Assembly: GCF_009905605.1 (NCBI RefSeq)
Contig: NZ_JAAAKZ010000001.1
Coordinates: 868,001 to 932,000, forward strand
Direction of reading: 5' to 3'
Length of the DNA: 64,000 nt
Source: Runella sp. CRIBMP
GTDB taxonomy: Bacteria > Bacteroidota > Bacteroidia > Cytophagales > Spirosomataceae
Both the position numbers and the translations under genes were made by a program. The first letter of the stretch is position 1; each line of letters begins with the position of its first letter. This document shows positions 16,898 through 26,212 of the stretch, one piece after another. The notes under the pieces were generated by a model, which was not told the origin of the DNA, made no database searches, and saw nothing but the letters and a program-made list of their open reading frames with translations.

Positions 16898-18007
16898 TTA
16901 CACTTTTACAAAAATCTTGTGGCGATACATCACGTACAGCACTAGCCACACCAAAATCAGACCGCCTAGGGCGTTGAATACTTCATGCCATTTTTCGGGC
17001 GCGTGGCCGTACAATCCCGCAAAAAGCAGCCGCGACGATTCTCCGAAGTTGACGAAGCGGCAGGCCATGTAAATCACCAACGAGTTCATGCCAATAACTT
17101 TGAAGAAAAAGGCCCATTTGGTAAATTTTAACACGTCCATTACTCCATAAAAAAGAGCGACCAACAGACAAGCCATGCCTGCTGTCAGTAGAATAAACGA
17201 GCTAGACCACAGGTGTTTATTAAGTGGAAAAACCGTAGCCCACGCCAAACCCGCCGCGATGCCGATGGCACCCATGCCAATAAGCCGAATCAATTTGATG
17301 TTGGCGGTGGTTTTGTCCAATAGTACTTTTCCCGCCAAACTGCCAAAAATAGTTAGGCAGGTAGCCGAGAGTTGGGTGGTCATGGCTAGCTCATCATAGG
17401 TGGTTTGCTTGAGGCGTCCGGGCATGAAAGAGCGGTCAATCCACCCCACCAAATTGCCCTCAAAGGTAAGGTCGCCACCGCCGTAATCGCCAACCGAAAT
17501 CAGCATCAATGCTGCATAATATAGCCCAAGAATGGCGAATGCGACGATAAGGTGTGTTTTCCAGCCAGTGTTAAGGTACAAAATAGCTACCAAAAAAGTG
17601 GCAATTCCGATGCGCCCGAGCACGGTTCCGTAGCGAATATGGGCGGGGTCAAAAAAATCAACGGGGGCATTTTTGTCTAATATTCCCAGAAAAAACAAAA
17701 TGAGCATTCGCTTAAATACCTTTTCCAAGAGTTTGGATTGGGGAATGCCTTTGGCGACGCCGTTTTTGAGACTGATGGAAAGGGACACGCCCGCCATGAA
17801 CAAAAACAGCGGAAAGATAAAATCGTAGAAGGTGAATCCGTCCCAATCGGGGTGGTGAAATTGCGCCGCAAGACCGTTCAAAAGGGTACTGTCGGTTTTG
17901 CCACCCATCAAAGAAAGAAAGGCACCGCCGCCAGAAATCATAAGCATATCAAAGCCGCGTAGAGCATCGAGTGAGGCTAGGCGGCTTGAAGAAGAAGCTG
18001 AATTCAT
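16898..18007 (-). CDS. DUF5009 / NagX-like acyltransferase-family membrane protein
   Basis: A 369-residue protein with about ten membrane helices. It starts with the family signature RLASLDALRGFDMLMI, followed by FTFYDFIFPLFLFMAGVS near residue 60. This pattern is shared by the heparan-alpha-glucosaminide N-acetyltransferase-like (HGSNAT/NagX, DUF5009) proteins, which may acetylate sugars across the membrane. A GMNSLVIYMACRFVNFG segment near residue 305 is also typical. The name is by family only; acetyltransfer by bacterial members is mostly unproven. It is convergent with the enolase-family gene and is the last of three minus-strand genes with separate spacers (81 and 47 bp), so weak co-transcription is possible. 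Confidence 0.88.
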   Translation of the reverse strand: MNSASSSSRLASLDALRGFDMLMISGGGAFLSLMGGKTDSTLLNGLAAQFHHPDWDGFTFYDFIFPLFLFMAGVSLSISLKNGVAKGIPQSKLLEKVFKRMLILFFLGILDKNAPVDFFDPAHIRYGTVLGRIGIATFLVAILYLNTGWKTHLIVAFAILGLYYAALMLISVGDYGGGDLTFEGNLVGWIDRSFMPGRLKQTTYDELAMTTQLSATCLTIFGSLAGKVLLDKTTANIKLIRLIGMGAIGIAAGLAWATVFPLNKHLWSSSFILLTAGMACLLVALFYGVMDVLKFTKWAFFFKVIGMNSLVIYMACRFVNFGESSRLLFAGLYGHAPEKWHEVFNALGGLILVWLVLYVMYRHKIFVKV

Positions 18008-18088
18008 GTGTCAGGTTGTAGGTTTAGGTATCTACATCCTATAACTCCGTTTGCGGCTTTTTTTACTATTGATTACCACCCAAATCTG

Positions 18089-18487
18089 CTACATTTCTCT
18101 AATTTCTTTGTCTTTGACGGTCATTTCCCAATCGCCGAAACTGCCGTATAGTACGAAAGAGCCAAAGCGAAATTTGTCCACAATTTCGGTGCCTTTCGAC
18201 ACGCTGTCGTAGAAATCTTTATCGACGGGAAGCTCAAAATCAATGGCATTCACGGCGTTTTTGATGTGTTTTTTGATACTGAGCGAAAAATTTGCCTGCT
18301 TCAACCGAATTTTGAGAATGTACCGTACTTTCTTGGCCGACTGAAGAGCGTTCAGTTTTTGCAACTGCGCTTTTAGGTCAAGATTTTCATTTTGCAGGCG
18401 TTCCAGTTCGGCGGCATCACCGCCGCAAGAAAACAGAAAAAGAACTGATAGAAAGAAAGATAACAGCGAAATGGAGGTGCGTTTCAT
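18089..18487 (-). CDS. Small lipoprotein with coiled-coil segment
   Basis: I do not recognise the family. The 132-residue protein has a lipoprotein signal with lipobox LFSC (Cys21) followed by GGDAAELERLQNENLDLK, a leucine-zipper-like coiled coil covering residues 25-50. The rest is a mixed alpha/beta domain (VRYILKIRLKQANFSLS and later FGSFVLYGSFGDWEMTV) that ends without a membrane helix. It should sit on the inner face of the outer membrane or in the periplasm. A CAAAGTTA (TAACTTTG on the coding strand) 15 bp upstream may be its -7 element. Confidence 0.75.
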   Translation of the reverse strand: MKRTSISLLSFFLSVLFLFSCGGDAAELERLQNENLDLKAQLQKLNALQSAKKVRYILKIRLKQANFSLSIKKHIKNAVNAIDFELPVDKDFYDSVSKGTEIVDKFRFGSFVLYGSFGDWEMTVKDKEIREM

Positions 18488-18534
18488 GGTTGTTTTTGGT
18501 TCAAAGTTAAATATATCAAAAGCTTAATTGGGGT

Positions 18535-18873
18535 TTAAAGAATAGAAACGACAATAATGGCCAATGCCAATAAAAGCTGAATGGCGACTTTTAGGGTGAA
18601 GGTTTGCCCAAAATGAATCGGGTAGAGGAAAGAACCCACAAAAACGCCCGTTACGAAAAACAAAAACCGATTAGACCACATGGAGCCGTTAAAGCCTTTG
18701 ACGCCGTACTCAGAGGCTTTGATCCACAGCCACGTACAGGCAATCGCCAGCAAATAAGGATAAATAGAGGAAATCCATTTGGGAGATTTGAACTGCCAAT
18801 ACATGATATACCAATGGCCAAAAGAGCCTAGAAGAAACAGGAAGGTAGCAATCAAAATCTTGGTTAAATTCAT
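18535..18873 (-). CDS. Small four-helix integral membrane protein of unknown function
   Basis: The 112-residue protein from the ATG at 18873 (MNLTKILIATFLFLLGS) has four hydrophobic segments and little else. Its size, four helices and an early WYIMYWQFKSP loop recall DUF486-type small membrane proteins, but the match is not strong enough to assign. A TTG four codons upstream (18885) is a less likely start. It lies 47 bp before the coiled-coil lipoprotein gene, on the same strand. Confidence 0.7.
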   Translation of the reverse strand: MNLTKILIATFLFLLGSFGHWYIMYWQFKSPKWISSIYPYLLAIACTWLWIKASEYGVKGFNGSMWSNRFLFFVTGVFVGSFLYPIHFGQTFTLKVAIQLLLALAIIVVSIL

Positions 18874-19117
18874 AACAGATAGCAATTAGGGGTTTAAGAT
18901 AAAAAATGATGCTGAAAAGGTGTTAATGTGCGTTGGCTATTCACTGCAAAATTAGTGTTTTCGTTTGAGCGCATCGTTGTACAGAATAGCTACCTTTTTC
19001 GACATTTCAGCGGTTATTTCTCACAATTCAAGAGAGATGGTTGCGTAATTTAATGATAAATAAAGCAGTTTTGGGTCAGAATTCAGTATCCGTTTTATTA
19101 GAAACAGCCACTTTTTT

Positions 19118-19921
19118 ATGAAAACACACTTGTTAAAAATGACGACATGGGTCGTTGCGGTAGCGTTGATAATGACTGCCTGCAAAAACAATGATGACCT
19201 TCCCAAGCCTCCCGACGAAACCGAAACGAATACCTTGAAATTGCGCAAGGCGAGCGCTTCAGAGATTGATTATCAGTTATTTGATTACGACAGCATTGGG
19301 CGCATTACCCGACACGTTTCACAATGGCAGTATGTTCAATCAGACCCGAGTCAAATCAAACGCATCGAAAACAAATTTGAGTACAACACTGCTGGACAGC
19401 TCACTACGGTGCGCTCGCAGGGCAGCGACCACCGCTATTTTTACACAAATGGTACGTTGGAACGGGTCGAAAGCCGAGCCTCTAATCGCCTGATTTCCAC
19501 TACATACTTTCTTTTTGATGCCAAAGGCCGCGTCAGTGAGCGGGAGGAGGTTGTCCCCGATGACCGTCAAATGTCGGATGCACCCGCCAAAACCAAATGG
19601 AAGTACACCTACGATGCCAAAGGCAATTGCGTACATGTAGACTATTTTCTCTTTATGGAAGGCAAATATTCTTTGTACGAAACGCTCGATTACAGTGAGT
19701 TTGACAGCGCGTCCAACCCCTTCGATCAACTATCGTTTTTTCCGTACGTACCTTGGGTAAAATTTCAAGTAAATAACCCCGGAAAACAAATCAGCACGGC
19801 GGCTTCGACGGGTCTCAAACAATCGACTACGTTCCGCTACCAATACGACGCCAAAGGGATTCCTACCCAGCGCACCATCAACCAAGGAGGCGCGGAGTGG
19901 ACGTTGAAATTGGAGTATTGA
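19118..19921 (+). CDS. Lipoprotein with YD/RHS-like repeat pattern
   Basis: A 267-residue lipoprotein: signal ending at a lipobox with Cys22 (LIMTACKNNDD), then a stretch of repeated units of the form YDxxGRIT, YNTAGQLT, FDAKGRVSE, YDAKGNCVH and YDAKGIPTQ. These resemble single YD/RHS strands, each forming a beta hairpin, and together could build an elongated beta structure on the outer membrane. Proteins of this kind (often annotated as YD-repeat or DUF4595-like lipoproteins) are common in Bacteroidota and have no assigned function. It lies 64 bp before the beta-lactamase-like gene on the same strand. Confidence 0.8.
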   Translation: MKTHLLKMTTWVVAVALIMTACKNNDDLPKPPDETETNTLKLRKASASEIDYQLFDYDSIGRITRHVSQWQYVQSDPSQIKRIENKFEYNTAGQLTTVRSQGSDHRYFYTNGTLERVESRASNRLISTTYFLFDAKGRVSEREEVVPDDRQMSDAPAKTKWKYTYDAKGNCVHVDYFLFMEGKYSLYETLDYSEFDSASNPFDQLSFFPYVPWVKFQVNNPGKQISTAASTGLKQSTTFRYQYDAKGIPTQRTINQGGAEWTLKLEY

Positions 19922-19985
19922 TTCAGTATGATTTTAAGTTTTTTGCCTCCTTCAAAAAAGAAAAATGTTAATTAAATGCACTTAT

Positions 19986-20783
19986 ATGCGACTAATCACT
20001 TTGTTTTTTGCTATTCTGTACTCATTTTCAACCGTAGCGCAGATTGATTTCGTTAAGCCATTCAAAGAATGTAACGTGAGTGGTAGTAGCACAATATATG
20101 ATTACAAAAACCAAAAATGGATGGTTAGTGATAGTTCGGACGCAAAAATAACGACGCAGCCTGCTTCCACATTTAAGGTGATAAATCTGCTTATTGCGTT
20201 GGAAACGGGTGTTATCAAGGATGAAAATGAAATCGTAAAATGGGTCGGAGAAACCGACACCGTTTTGTATGGGTATCGGCCAGATATTTATAAAGACCTC
20301 ACTGTAAAAGAGGCTTTCGAAGTGTCGGCTGGGTGGGTCTTTATTGAGTTGGCAAAAAAAGTGGGCAGAGAAAAATACGCCCATTATCTAACACTTTGTG
20401 GGTACGGCAACTCAAATCTTACGGAAAAAGGTGATGATTTCTGGAATTTTGGCGCATTCGGTATCTCTCCCTTAAATCAGGTTCAATTTCTGATTAAAGT
20501 CTATGAGAGTAAACTCCCTTTTTCAGCAAGAAACCTTGAAATCTTAAAAAACGTGATGATTACTGAAAAAAACAACAAATATACCCTTAGGTCAAAGACA
20601 GGGTGGACACGAGTTGACGGTAATAATATTGGTTGGTGGGTGGGGTATGTTGAGCGTAACGACAATGTTTATTTTTTTGCTACTCGTTTGATCAGAAAAC
20701 GTACCATTGTAAATACTGATTTTGGACAATGCCGAAAATCGATAACGAGGAGTATCTTACAACAGTTGAAAGCAATTGAATAA
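19986..20783 (+). CDS. Class D beta-lactamase (OXA-like) / penicillin-recognising protein
   Basis: A 265-residue secreted protein; the ATG at 19986 starts the signal peptide MRLITLFFAILYSFSTVAQ, and a longer frame from 19965 adds seven residues. The class D motifs appear in order: S61-T-F-K64 (PASTFK), a second motif SAGWVF where SxV is expected, YGN (LCGYGNSN), and KTGW followed by NIGWWVGYVE, the class D WxxG region. It should acylate a beta-lactam at Ser61, with Lys64 as the base. The second motif has Gly in place of the usual Val. Whether it is a true resistance enzyme or a sensor-type penicillin-binding domain (as in BlaR) cannot be told; no membrane segment or regulator is attached. Confidence 0.85.
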   Translation: MRLITLFFAILYSFSTVAQIDFVKPFKECNVSGSSTIYDYKNQKWMVSDSSDAKITTQPASTFKVINLLIALETGVIKDENEIVKWVGETDTVLYGYRPDIYKDLTVKEAFEVSAGWVFIELAKKVGREKYAHYLTLCGYGNSNLTEKGDDFWNFGAFGISPLNQVQFLIKVYESKLPFSARNLEILKNVMITEKNNKYTLRSKTGWTRVDGNNIGWWVGYVERNDNVYFFATRLIRKRTIVNTDFGQCRKSITRSILQQLKAIE

Positions 20784-20844
20784 GAAAAAAGGCAAACCTA
20801 TGAATGGATAAAACGGTGGCTTCGTATTGAGTCTACGTTTTTTT

Positions 20845-20888
20845 GCCTCCGCTTGTCACCTTCTGTGTGACGAGAGGAGGCTTTTTTT
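20845..20888 (+). terminator. Rho-independent terminator of the beta-lactamase-like gene
   Basis: A long imperfect stem starts with GCCTCC (20845-20850) and ends with GGAGGC (20876-20881); the inner part pairs CTTGTCAC with GTGACGAG, with one wobble. Seven T follow. Confidence 0.9.
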
Positions 20889-20932
20889 GTGGTGAATGAA
20901 AAAAATGATTTGGGGAGATACGTTTTTCGTTC

Positions 20933-20964
20933 TTGAATTTATGGAGCCTATCTTCCTATCTTTG
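20933..20964 (+). promoter_or_regulatory. Bacteroidota-type promoter of the M28 peptidase operon
   Basis: An exact TATCTTTG -7 element (20957-20964) is preceded by TTG (20933-20935) with a 21-base spacer, in line with the Bacteroidota TTG-N19-21-TAnnTTTG consensus. The start codon of the peptidase gene is 28 bp downstream, and a strong terminator ends the previous unit just before it. Confidence 0.75.
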
Positions 20965-20991
20965 GTGATTCACTGACCCCGTAATCATCTC

Positions 20992-22611
20992 ATGAACAAA
21001 TTGATTTTTTTCTGTCTCCTCCTGAGCAGTGTCTTTTTGGTAAGCCACACCGCCGACGATGCGCTCATCGACGGCAAGGCATTTGCAAAGCATATTCAAG
21101 TACTAGCTTCCGACGCCTTTGAAGGCCGCAAGCCGTTCAGCGTTGGTGAAACCAAAACCATCAATTACTTAAAAACCGAATTTGAAAAATTAGGCCTGAA
21201 ACCCGGCAATGGCAAAAGCTATTTTCAGGAGGTGCCTATGGTGGATATTTTGTCCAAACCCGCTGGTCCGCTGGTCATGAAAGGTAAAAGCGGGGAGATT
21301 TCCCTCAACTACCTTACGGATTTTGTGGCCGCTACGCGCCGCGTGCAAGACCAAGTAAAGGTCGAAAACTCCGAAATGGTGTTTGCGGGTTATGGCATTG
21401 TGGCGCCCGAATACGGTTGGAACGACTACGCTGGGCTGGACGTCAAAGGTAAAACCGTATTGGTATTGGTCAACGATCCGGGGATTGTAGACGATAACCT
21501 GTTTAAAGGAAACACCATGACCTATTATGGTCGGTGGACGTACAAATTTGAAGAGGCAGCTCGCCAAGGCGCTGCTGGAGTGCTCATCATTCACGATACG
21601 GGCCCGGCGAGTTATGGCTGGTCGGTGGTGCGAAGCGGCTGGTCAAAATCTAAACTGTACCTCCAAGCTGCTGACGACAATCGCTCACGGGCCGCGATGG
21701 AAGGGTGGATTACGCTAGAATCGGCCAAAAAACTCTTTCAGCTCGCAGGGATTAAGCCCGATGTAATGCACGAAGCCAGCAAAAAAGGGTTTAAACCAGT
21801 GCCGCTTGGTGTAACAACTTCGTTGACCATCAACAATGAAACCAAAAAATCTACTTCTCACAACGTGATGGCGGTGCTGCCAGGAACAACCCGCGCCAAC
21901 GAGTACGTGGTGTACACTGCCCACTGGGACCACCTCGGCAAGGGCGAGCCAATCAACGGGGATTCTATTTATAACGGAGCCGCCGATGACGCCTCAGGTA
22001 CGGCGGCGGTATTGGAAATAGCGACGGCTTTTACTAAACTCAAAAAGAAACCCGCCCGCTCGATTGTGTTTATGGTCGTAACGGCCGAAGAGCAGGGTTT
22101 GTTGGGGTCAGAATATTATTGTACGCATCCCATCTTTCCGCTTGACAAAACCGTGGCCGACATCAACATGGACGTTTTGCAGCCTTTTGGACGCACCAAA
22201 GACGTGATTGTGGTCGGAAAAGGGCAGTCAGATTTGGACGATTACATTGAGGCGGCGGCTAAAAAGCAAGACCGATTCACGCGGGGTGAGCCCAATCCGT
22301 CGGGAGGGTGGTACTTTCGTTCCGACCATTTTAATTTTGCCAAAGTAGGCGTACCGTCGTTGTACATCGAAAACGGCGTGATTTCCCGTCAACACGGTGA
22401 AGACTGGGGCAAAGCCCAAAAAGAGCAGTTTAATCTCTACCGCTACCACATGCCCACCGATGAGTATGACGGAAAATGGGATTTGACGGGTATTGTCGAA
22501 GACATGAAACTGCTGTACGAAGTGGGGCACCGAATCAGCAACGAAAGCACTTTTCCAGGATGGAAAAAGGGCTCTGAATTCAAGGCAGCTCGCGATAAAA
22601 TGATGAAATGA
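20992..22611 (+). CDS. Secreted M28-family zinc aminopeptidase with PA-type insert
   Basis: Signal peptide, then a protease-associated-like insert in the middle (about residues 110-270, containing GVLIIHDTGPASYGW), then the M28 dizinc catalytic domain: AHWDHLGKGE (His ligand), GAADDASGTAAVLE (bridging Asp), VTAEEQGLLGSEYY (general base Glu and ligand Glu), DINMDVLQPFG (Asp) and RSDHFNFAKVGVPS (His). All zinc ligands are present. The enzyme should release N-terminal residues from peptides outside the cytoplasm. The next gene starts with an ATG overlapping this stop codon (ATGA), so both are translated together. Confidence 0.95.
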   Translation: MNKLIFFCLLLSSVFLVSHTADDALIDGKAFAKHIQVLASDAFEGRKPFSVGETKTINYLKTEFEKLGLKPGNGKSYFQEVPMVDILSKPAGPLVMKGKSGEISLNYLTDFVAATRRVQDQVKVENSEMVFAGYGIVAPEYGWNDYAGLDVKGKTVLVLVNDPGIVDDNLFKGNTMTYYGRWTYKFEEAARQGAAGVLIIHDTGPASYGWSVVRSGWSKSKLYLQAADDNRSRAAMEGWITLESAKKLFQLAGIKPDVMHEASKKGFKPVPLGVTTSLTINNETKKSTSHNVMAVLPGTTRANEYVVYTAHWDHLGKGEPINGDSIYNGAADDASGTAAVLEIATAFTKLKKKPARSIVFMVVTAEEQGLLGSEYYCTHPIFPLDKTVADINMDVLQPFGRTKDVIVVGKGQSDLDDYIEAAAKKQDRFTRGEPNPSGGWYFRSDHFNFAKVGVPSLYIENGVISRQHGEDWGKAQKEQFNLYRYHMPTDEYDGKWDLTGIVEDMKLLYEVGHRISNESTFPGWKKGSEFKAARDKMMK

Positions 22612-22613
22612 TC

Positions 22614-24200
22614 ATGAAAATAGTAACGCTTTTAACGCCGCTTATGGTGGCTTTTACCATTGGTTATTCGCCTAACGAGGCTGGCGATGAGAACACTCCT
22701 AAAGGCAATAAAACGTTGGCGGTGAGAACACTACCCACGGCCTCTGAGGAATTTCCGAGTGAAATTGTCAATTTCAAATCCTACGCCCAAAATCCTGTTT
22801 TTGCAGGAACGGGTAAGCCTGGCACTTGGGACGAGAAAATCAGGGAACGCGGCTACATTTTACGTGAAGGAAACACCTACCATTTGTGGTACACGGGCTA
22901 CAAAAAGGAAAAAAATGCCGTCATGCATTTAGGCTACGCCACTTCTCCCGACGGACTCACGTGGACGCGCCATTCGTCGAATCCCATTTATGATTTGGAT
23001 TGGGTCGAAGATATGTCGGTCATTAAGTCCAACGGCGTGTATTATATGTTTGCCGAAGGCAGAAACGACGTAGCGCATTTGCTCACCTCCACAGACCGCA
23101 TTCATTGGCAGGAAAAGGGGGCGCTGGATGTGCGGCTCACCAACGGAAACCCAATTTCCGAAGGGGCGTACGGAACCCCCGCGATTTGGTACGAAAAGGG
23201 CACGTGGTATCTTTATTATGAACGCGGCGACTTGGGTATTTGGCTGGCTACTTCCAAAGACCTGAAAATCTGGACGAACGTGCAAGACGAACCCGTGTTG
23301 AAAATGGGGCCTGAAACCTACGATCAATACGCCGTAGCCATGAACCAAATTATCAAATACAAAGGGCTGTACTACGGCTATTATCATGCTTCCGCCTTTA
23401 AAGATTGGCGCGAATGGTCGATGAACGTGGCGGTTTCTAAGGATTTGATTCACTGGAAAAAATATGAAAATAACCCCATCATCGGTAACGATAAATCCAG
23501 CGGTTTGCTGGTCCACGACGGCAAGCAATACCGGATGTATACGATGCACCCCGAGGTAAATGTCTACTTTCCAAACGACTGGATTCCACTTTTTAATGGC
23601 ACCTCTACCGAGCAATGGGTTTCGGCCAAATCGGACCAATTTCCCAAAGCAGGTTGGGCCATTGACAATAAAATTCTGGTGGTTAATCAAGGGAAAGGCG
23701 AAAGCAAAGCCGTAGTGCGGGGTGGGGACATTATTACCAAAAAGATATTTGCGCAGTTTGACTTAGAGTTTGAATTCAAACTTGCCCCTGGAGCAAATAC
23801 AGGGTTGAAATATTTCGTCAAAAAATACCCAGACGGTTCCATCTTAGGCTGTGAATATCAGCTCATTGATGATGCTGGCAACAAAGACATCGCCAACGAC
23901 ACCAACGACAAACGCCGCACCGCTGGATTGTACGAGTTGTTTGCGCCCGTTTCACGACAATTAAAACCCATCGGCGAATGGAACAAAGGCCGTGTCAGGG
24001 TGGAAGGTACGCGCGTAATGCATTGGCTCAACGGCGTGAAAGTGGTTGAGTACACCATCAGCAGTCCTGAATTTATGAGAGCCAAAGCCGAAAGTAAGTT
24101 TAAAGATGTAAAGGATTTCGGAACTGCCCCTGGGCATATCTTGCTCCAAGACCATGGCGACGAAGCGGCTTTTCGGAATATTCGGATTCGGGAGTTGTAA
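22614..24200 (+). CDS. Secreted glycosidase-like five-bladed propeller fused to DUF1080 domain
   Basis: Two domains. Residues about 50-325 form a GH43/GH130-like five-bladed propeller (YHLWYTGYKKEKNAVMHLGY, SPDGLTWTRHS, YLYYERGDLGIWLATSKDL, HWKKYENNPI), and residues about 330-528 form a DUF1080 (3-keto-disaccharide hydrolase-like) jelly roll (WIPLFNGTSTEQW, FEFKLAPGANTGLKYFV, RRTAGLYELFAP, HWLNGVKVVEY, FRNIRIREL). The fusion suggests that a 3-keto or similarly modified glycoside is cut by two linked activities. The ATG at 22608 overlaps the preceding stop; the ATG at 22614, which directly starts the signal peptide, is the better start. Not a normal single-domain family architecture. Confidence 0.88.
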   Translation: MKIVTLLTPLMVAFTIGYSPNEAGDENTPKGNKTLAVRTLPTASEEFPSEIVNFKSYAQNPVFAGTGKPGTWDEKIRERGYILREGNTYHLWYTGYKKEKNAVMHLGYATSPDGLTWTRHSSNPIYDLDWVEDMSVIKSNGVYYMFAEGRNDVAHLLTSTDRIHWQEKGALDVRLTNGNPISEGAYGTPAIWYEKGTWYLYYERGDLGIWLATSKDLKIWTNVQDEPVLKMGPETYDQYAVAMNQIIKYKGLYYGYYHASAFKDWREWSMNVAVSKDLIHWKKYENNPIIGNDKSSGLLVHDGKQYRMYTMHPEVNVYFPNDWIPLFNGTSTEQWVSAKSDQFPKAGWAIDNKILVVNQGKGESKAVVRGGDIITKKIFAQFDLEFEFKLAPGANTGLKYFVKKYPDGSILGCEYQLIDDAGNKDIANDTNDKRRTAGLYELFAPVSRQLKPIGEWNKGRVRVEGTRVMHWLNGVKVVEYTISSPEFMRAKAESKFKDVKDFGTAPGHILLQDHGDEAAFRNIRIREL

Positions 24201-24396
24201 ATTATTTTTTGACTCATTAATCTCTCAGATATTTTGAACGATAATTTGTTATAGTGTTTCCCCTAACGATGTTTCTCGACAAAAAATGAAGCACCTATGA
24301 TAATAATTGTTTCCATTGCCCAAAAAATGTATTTATTAACTACATTCAGGGAATTTTACAAAATTTAGTCTAGTCTTTATTTGCGTTAAGGGTATT

Positions 24397-26148
24397 ATGC
24401 ATAGTTCAGAAAAAGAAACTTTTGAGAAACTAACCTATTTAATCCAGCAGAATATTACCAATCCGGCCTTCTCGCTAAGTAGCATTTGTAAGGAGTTGGG
24501 AATAAGCAGAACGCAGCTGCACCGAATCGTAACTGCCCACAGCCAACTTCCTATCACTCTTTACATCCGGAAAGTAAAAATGTTGAAAGCCAAAGACTTA
24601 TTAATTAATACAGACATGCGAGTGTCTGAAATTACCTACGAAGTAGGAATTGACAGTCCGCAAAACTTTAGCAAATACTTTACGCAGGAGTTCAACGTAA
24701 ATCCTACTGAATTCAGAAAACAGTCCCAAACGGAAGAGGTTTCTACGGTGACCGATTTGGAAGTGTCGATTGCAGTATTGCCCTTCGTAAATATGAGTAG
24801 CGACCCCGAGCAGGATTTTTTCTGTGACGGCATGACCGAAGAGATCATCAACCGACTTGCGCAGGTCTCGGGCCTGAAAATAGCGGGACGTACCTCCAGT
24901 TTTGCGTTTAAAGGCCAAAGCCTGGACGTAAGACAAATCGGTCAGCGGCTGAACGTTAGCTTTGTTTTGGAAGGAAGCCTCAGAAAATCAGGCAATAAGC
25001 TACGTATTACCGCCCAACTTAACAAAGTGGCCGACGGATTTAATGTATGGTCGGAAAAGTATGACCGCGAAGCGGAAGATGTATTTGATATTCAGGATGA
25101 AATTTCACTATCTATTCTCAACCGGATTAAGAGCAACGTATTAGTTACCGAAAAAGTCGCCGTCTTGAAGAGGTACACCAACAATCCCGAGGCGTATCGG
25201 CTGTATCTGTACGGGCGTTTTTACTACAATAAATTTGCGGGAGCCGACAATTTTTACAAAGCCATTGAATATTATCAGGCAGCAATAGCAATCGAGCCCA
25301 GCTATGCTATCGCCTATTCTGGAATGGCGTCCTGTTTTCTCAATTTGTGGTTTTATCGGTACGCTTCGGCTACCCAGTGCCTACCTCAAATGCAGCAGTG
25401 CGCCCAATACTCGCTTGAATTGGATGACCAAATTGCTGAAAGTCATCTGGCCATCGCTCGCTTAAAGATGTATCATGAATGGGATTTGGTGGGAGCGTTG
25501 CGCTCGTTCCAAAAAGCCCTCGAGCAGAATCATAACATGGCTGAAGCCCACGGTCAATATGCCCTGTGTCTCAGTATATTGGGCGAAGTTCCCCGCGCCA
25601 TCGACCATGCTCAGACTGCCTTTGACCTCGACCCTTTTTCATTGATTAATAATTTCTACACAGGGTATATTTACTGGATTGCGGGTGATTTTCGGAAAGC
25701 CCTTGTACAGGGAAGAAGGCTGCTGGAACTCGAACCCAATTTTTGGGGCGGGCACATCATCATGGGGTTCAATTTGATAAAATCCAAGCAATATAATGAA
25801 GCCCTCACCGAACTAGAAAAGGCCCTCCGTCAAAATTATAGTGGCCTAACCCTGAGCGGCTATGGCAGCCTGTTGGCGCTGATGGGCCACCAAGAGAAAG
25901 CGAGGGAGGTAATCCAGAAAATGGAAGTCTTGCACCAAACCCAACCTGTGGCCAACTATGACATGGGTATCGTACACGCCTGTCTGGGCGATAAAGATAC
26001 AGCGTATGATTTCTTTGAAAAGGCTATTGCCTTGCGCGAGCCTCCGATGCTGTTTTTCCCATTTATTGTACGGGATTGGTTGGCTAATTTCAAAGAAGAT
26101 TCCCGCTACAAAACGCTATTGGAAAAGACAATCCTTAAAGCCCGATAA
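24397..26148 (+). CDS. AraC-type regulator fused to TolB-like and TPR domains (soluble form)
   Basis: A 583-residue predicted transcription factor with its AraC DNA-binding domain at the N-terminus (residues about 5-110) rather than the C-terminus: first helix-turn-helix SLSSICKELGISRTQLHR, second RVSEITYEVGIDSPQNFSKY followed by FNVNPTEFRKQ. Then comes a TolB-N/FlgO-like domain (SIAVLPFVNMSSDPEQDFFC at about 123-142, then VSFVLEGSLRKSGNKLRITA), then TPR repeats to the end with the motif LANFKEDSRYKTLL. No membrane helix is visible, so it should be cytoplasmic. It lies just upstream of a promoter with tandem boxes driving an ABC exporter, and its close paralogue at 30155 has a membrane helix. 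The TPR/TolB part may sense or bind a partner; the signal is unknown. Confidence 0.85.
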   Translation: MHSSEKETFEKLTYLIQQNITNPAFSLSSICKELGISRTQLHRIVTAHSQLPITLYIRKVKMLKAKDLLINTDMRVSEITYEVGIDSPQNFSKYFTQEFNVNPTEFRKQSQTEEVSTVTDLEVSIAVLPFVNMSSDPEQDFFCDGMTEEIINRLAQVSGLKIAGRTSSFAFKGQSLDVRQIGQRLNVSFVLEGSLRKSGNKLRITAQLNKVADGFNVWSEKYDREAEDVFDIQDEISLSILNRIKSNVLVTEKVAVLKRYTNNPEAYRLYLYGRFYYNKFAGADNFYKAIEYYQAAIAIEPSYAIAYSGMASCFLNLWFYRYASATQCLPQMQQCAQYSLELDDQIAESHLAIARLKMYHEWDLVGALRSFQKALEQNHNMAEAHGQYALCLSILGEVPRAIDHAQTAFDLDPFSLINNFYTGYIYWIAGDFRKALVQGRRLLELEPNFWGGHIIMGFNLIKSKQYNEALTELEKALRQNYSGLTLSGYGSLLALMGHQEKAREVIQKMEVLHQTQPVANYDMGIVHACLGDKDTAYDFFEKAIALREPPMLFFPFIVRDWLANFKEDSRYKTLLEKTILKAR

Positions 26149-26212
26149 AAATGCACCCACCAGGGTAGCCTTTCACATCCAATCCGTTCCTTCTGCTTAT
26201 TGCCGAGGGTGT

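Noticed and set aside
24231-24260. Single GAACGATAA near the first AraC-TolB-TPR gene as an autoregulatory box
   Set aside because: Only one partial copy, no second copy at 21 bp and no -7 element at 36 bp.
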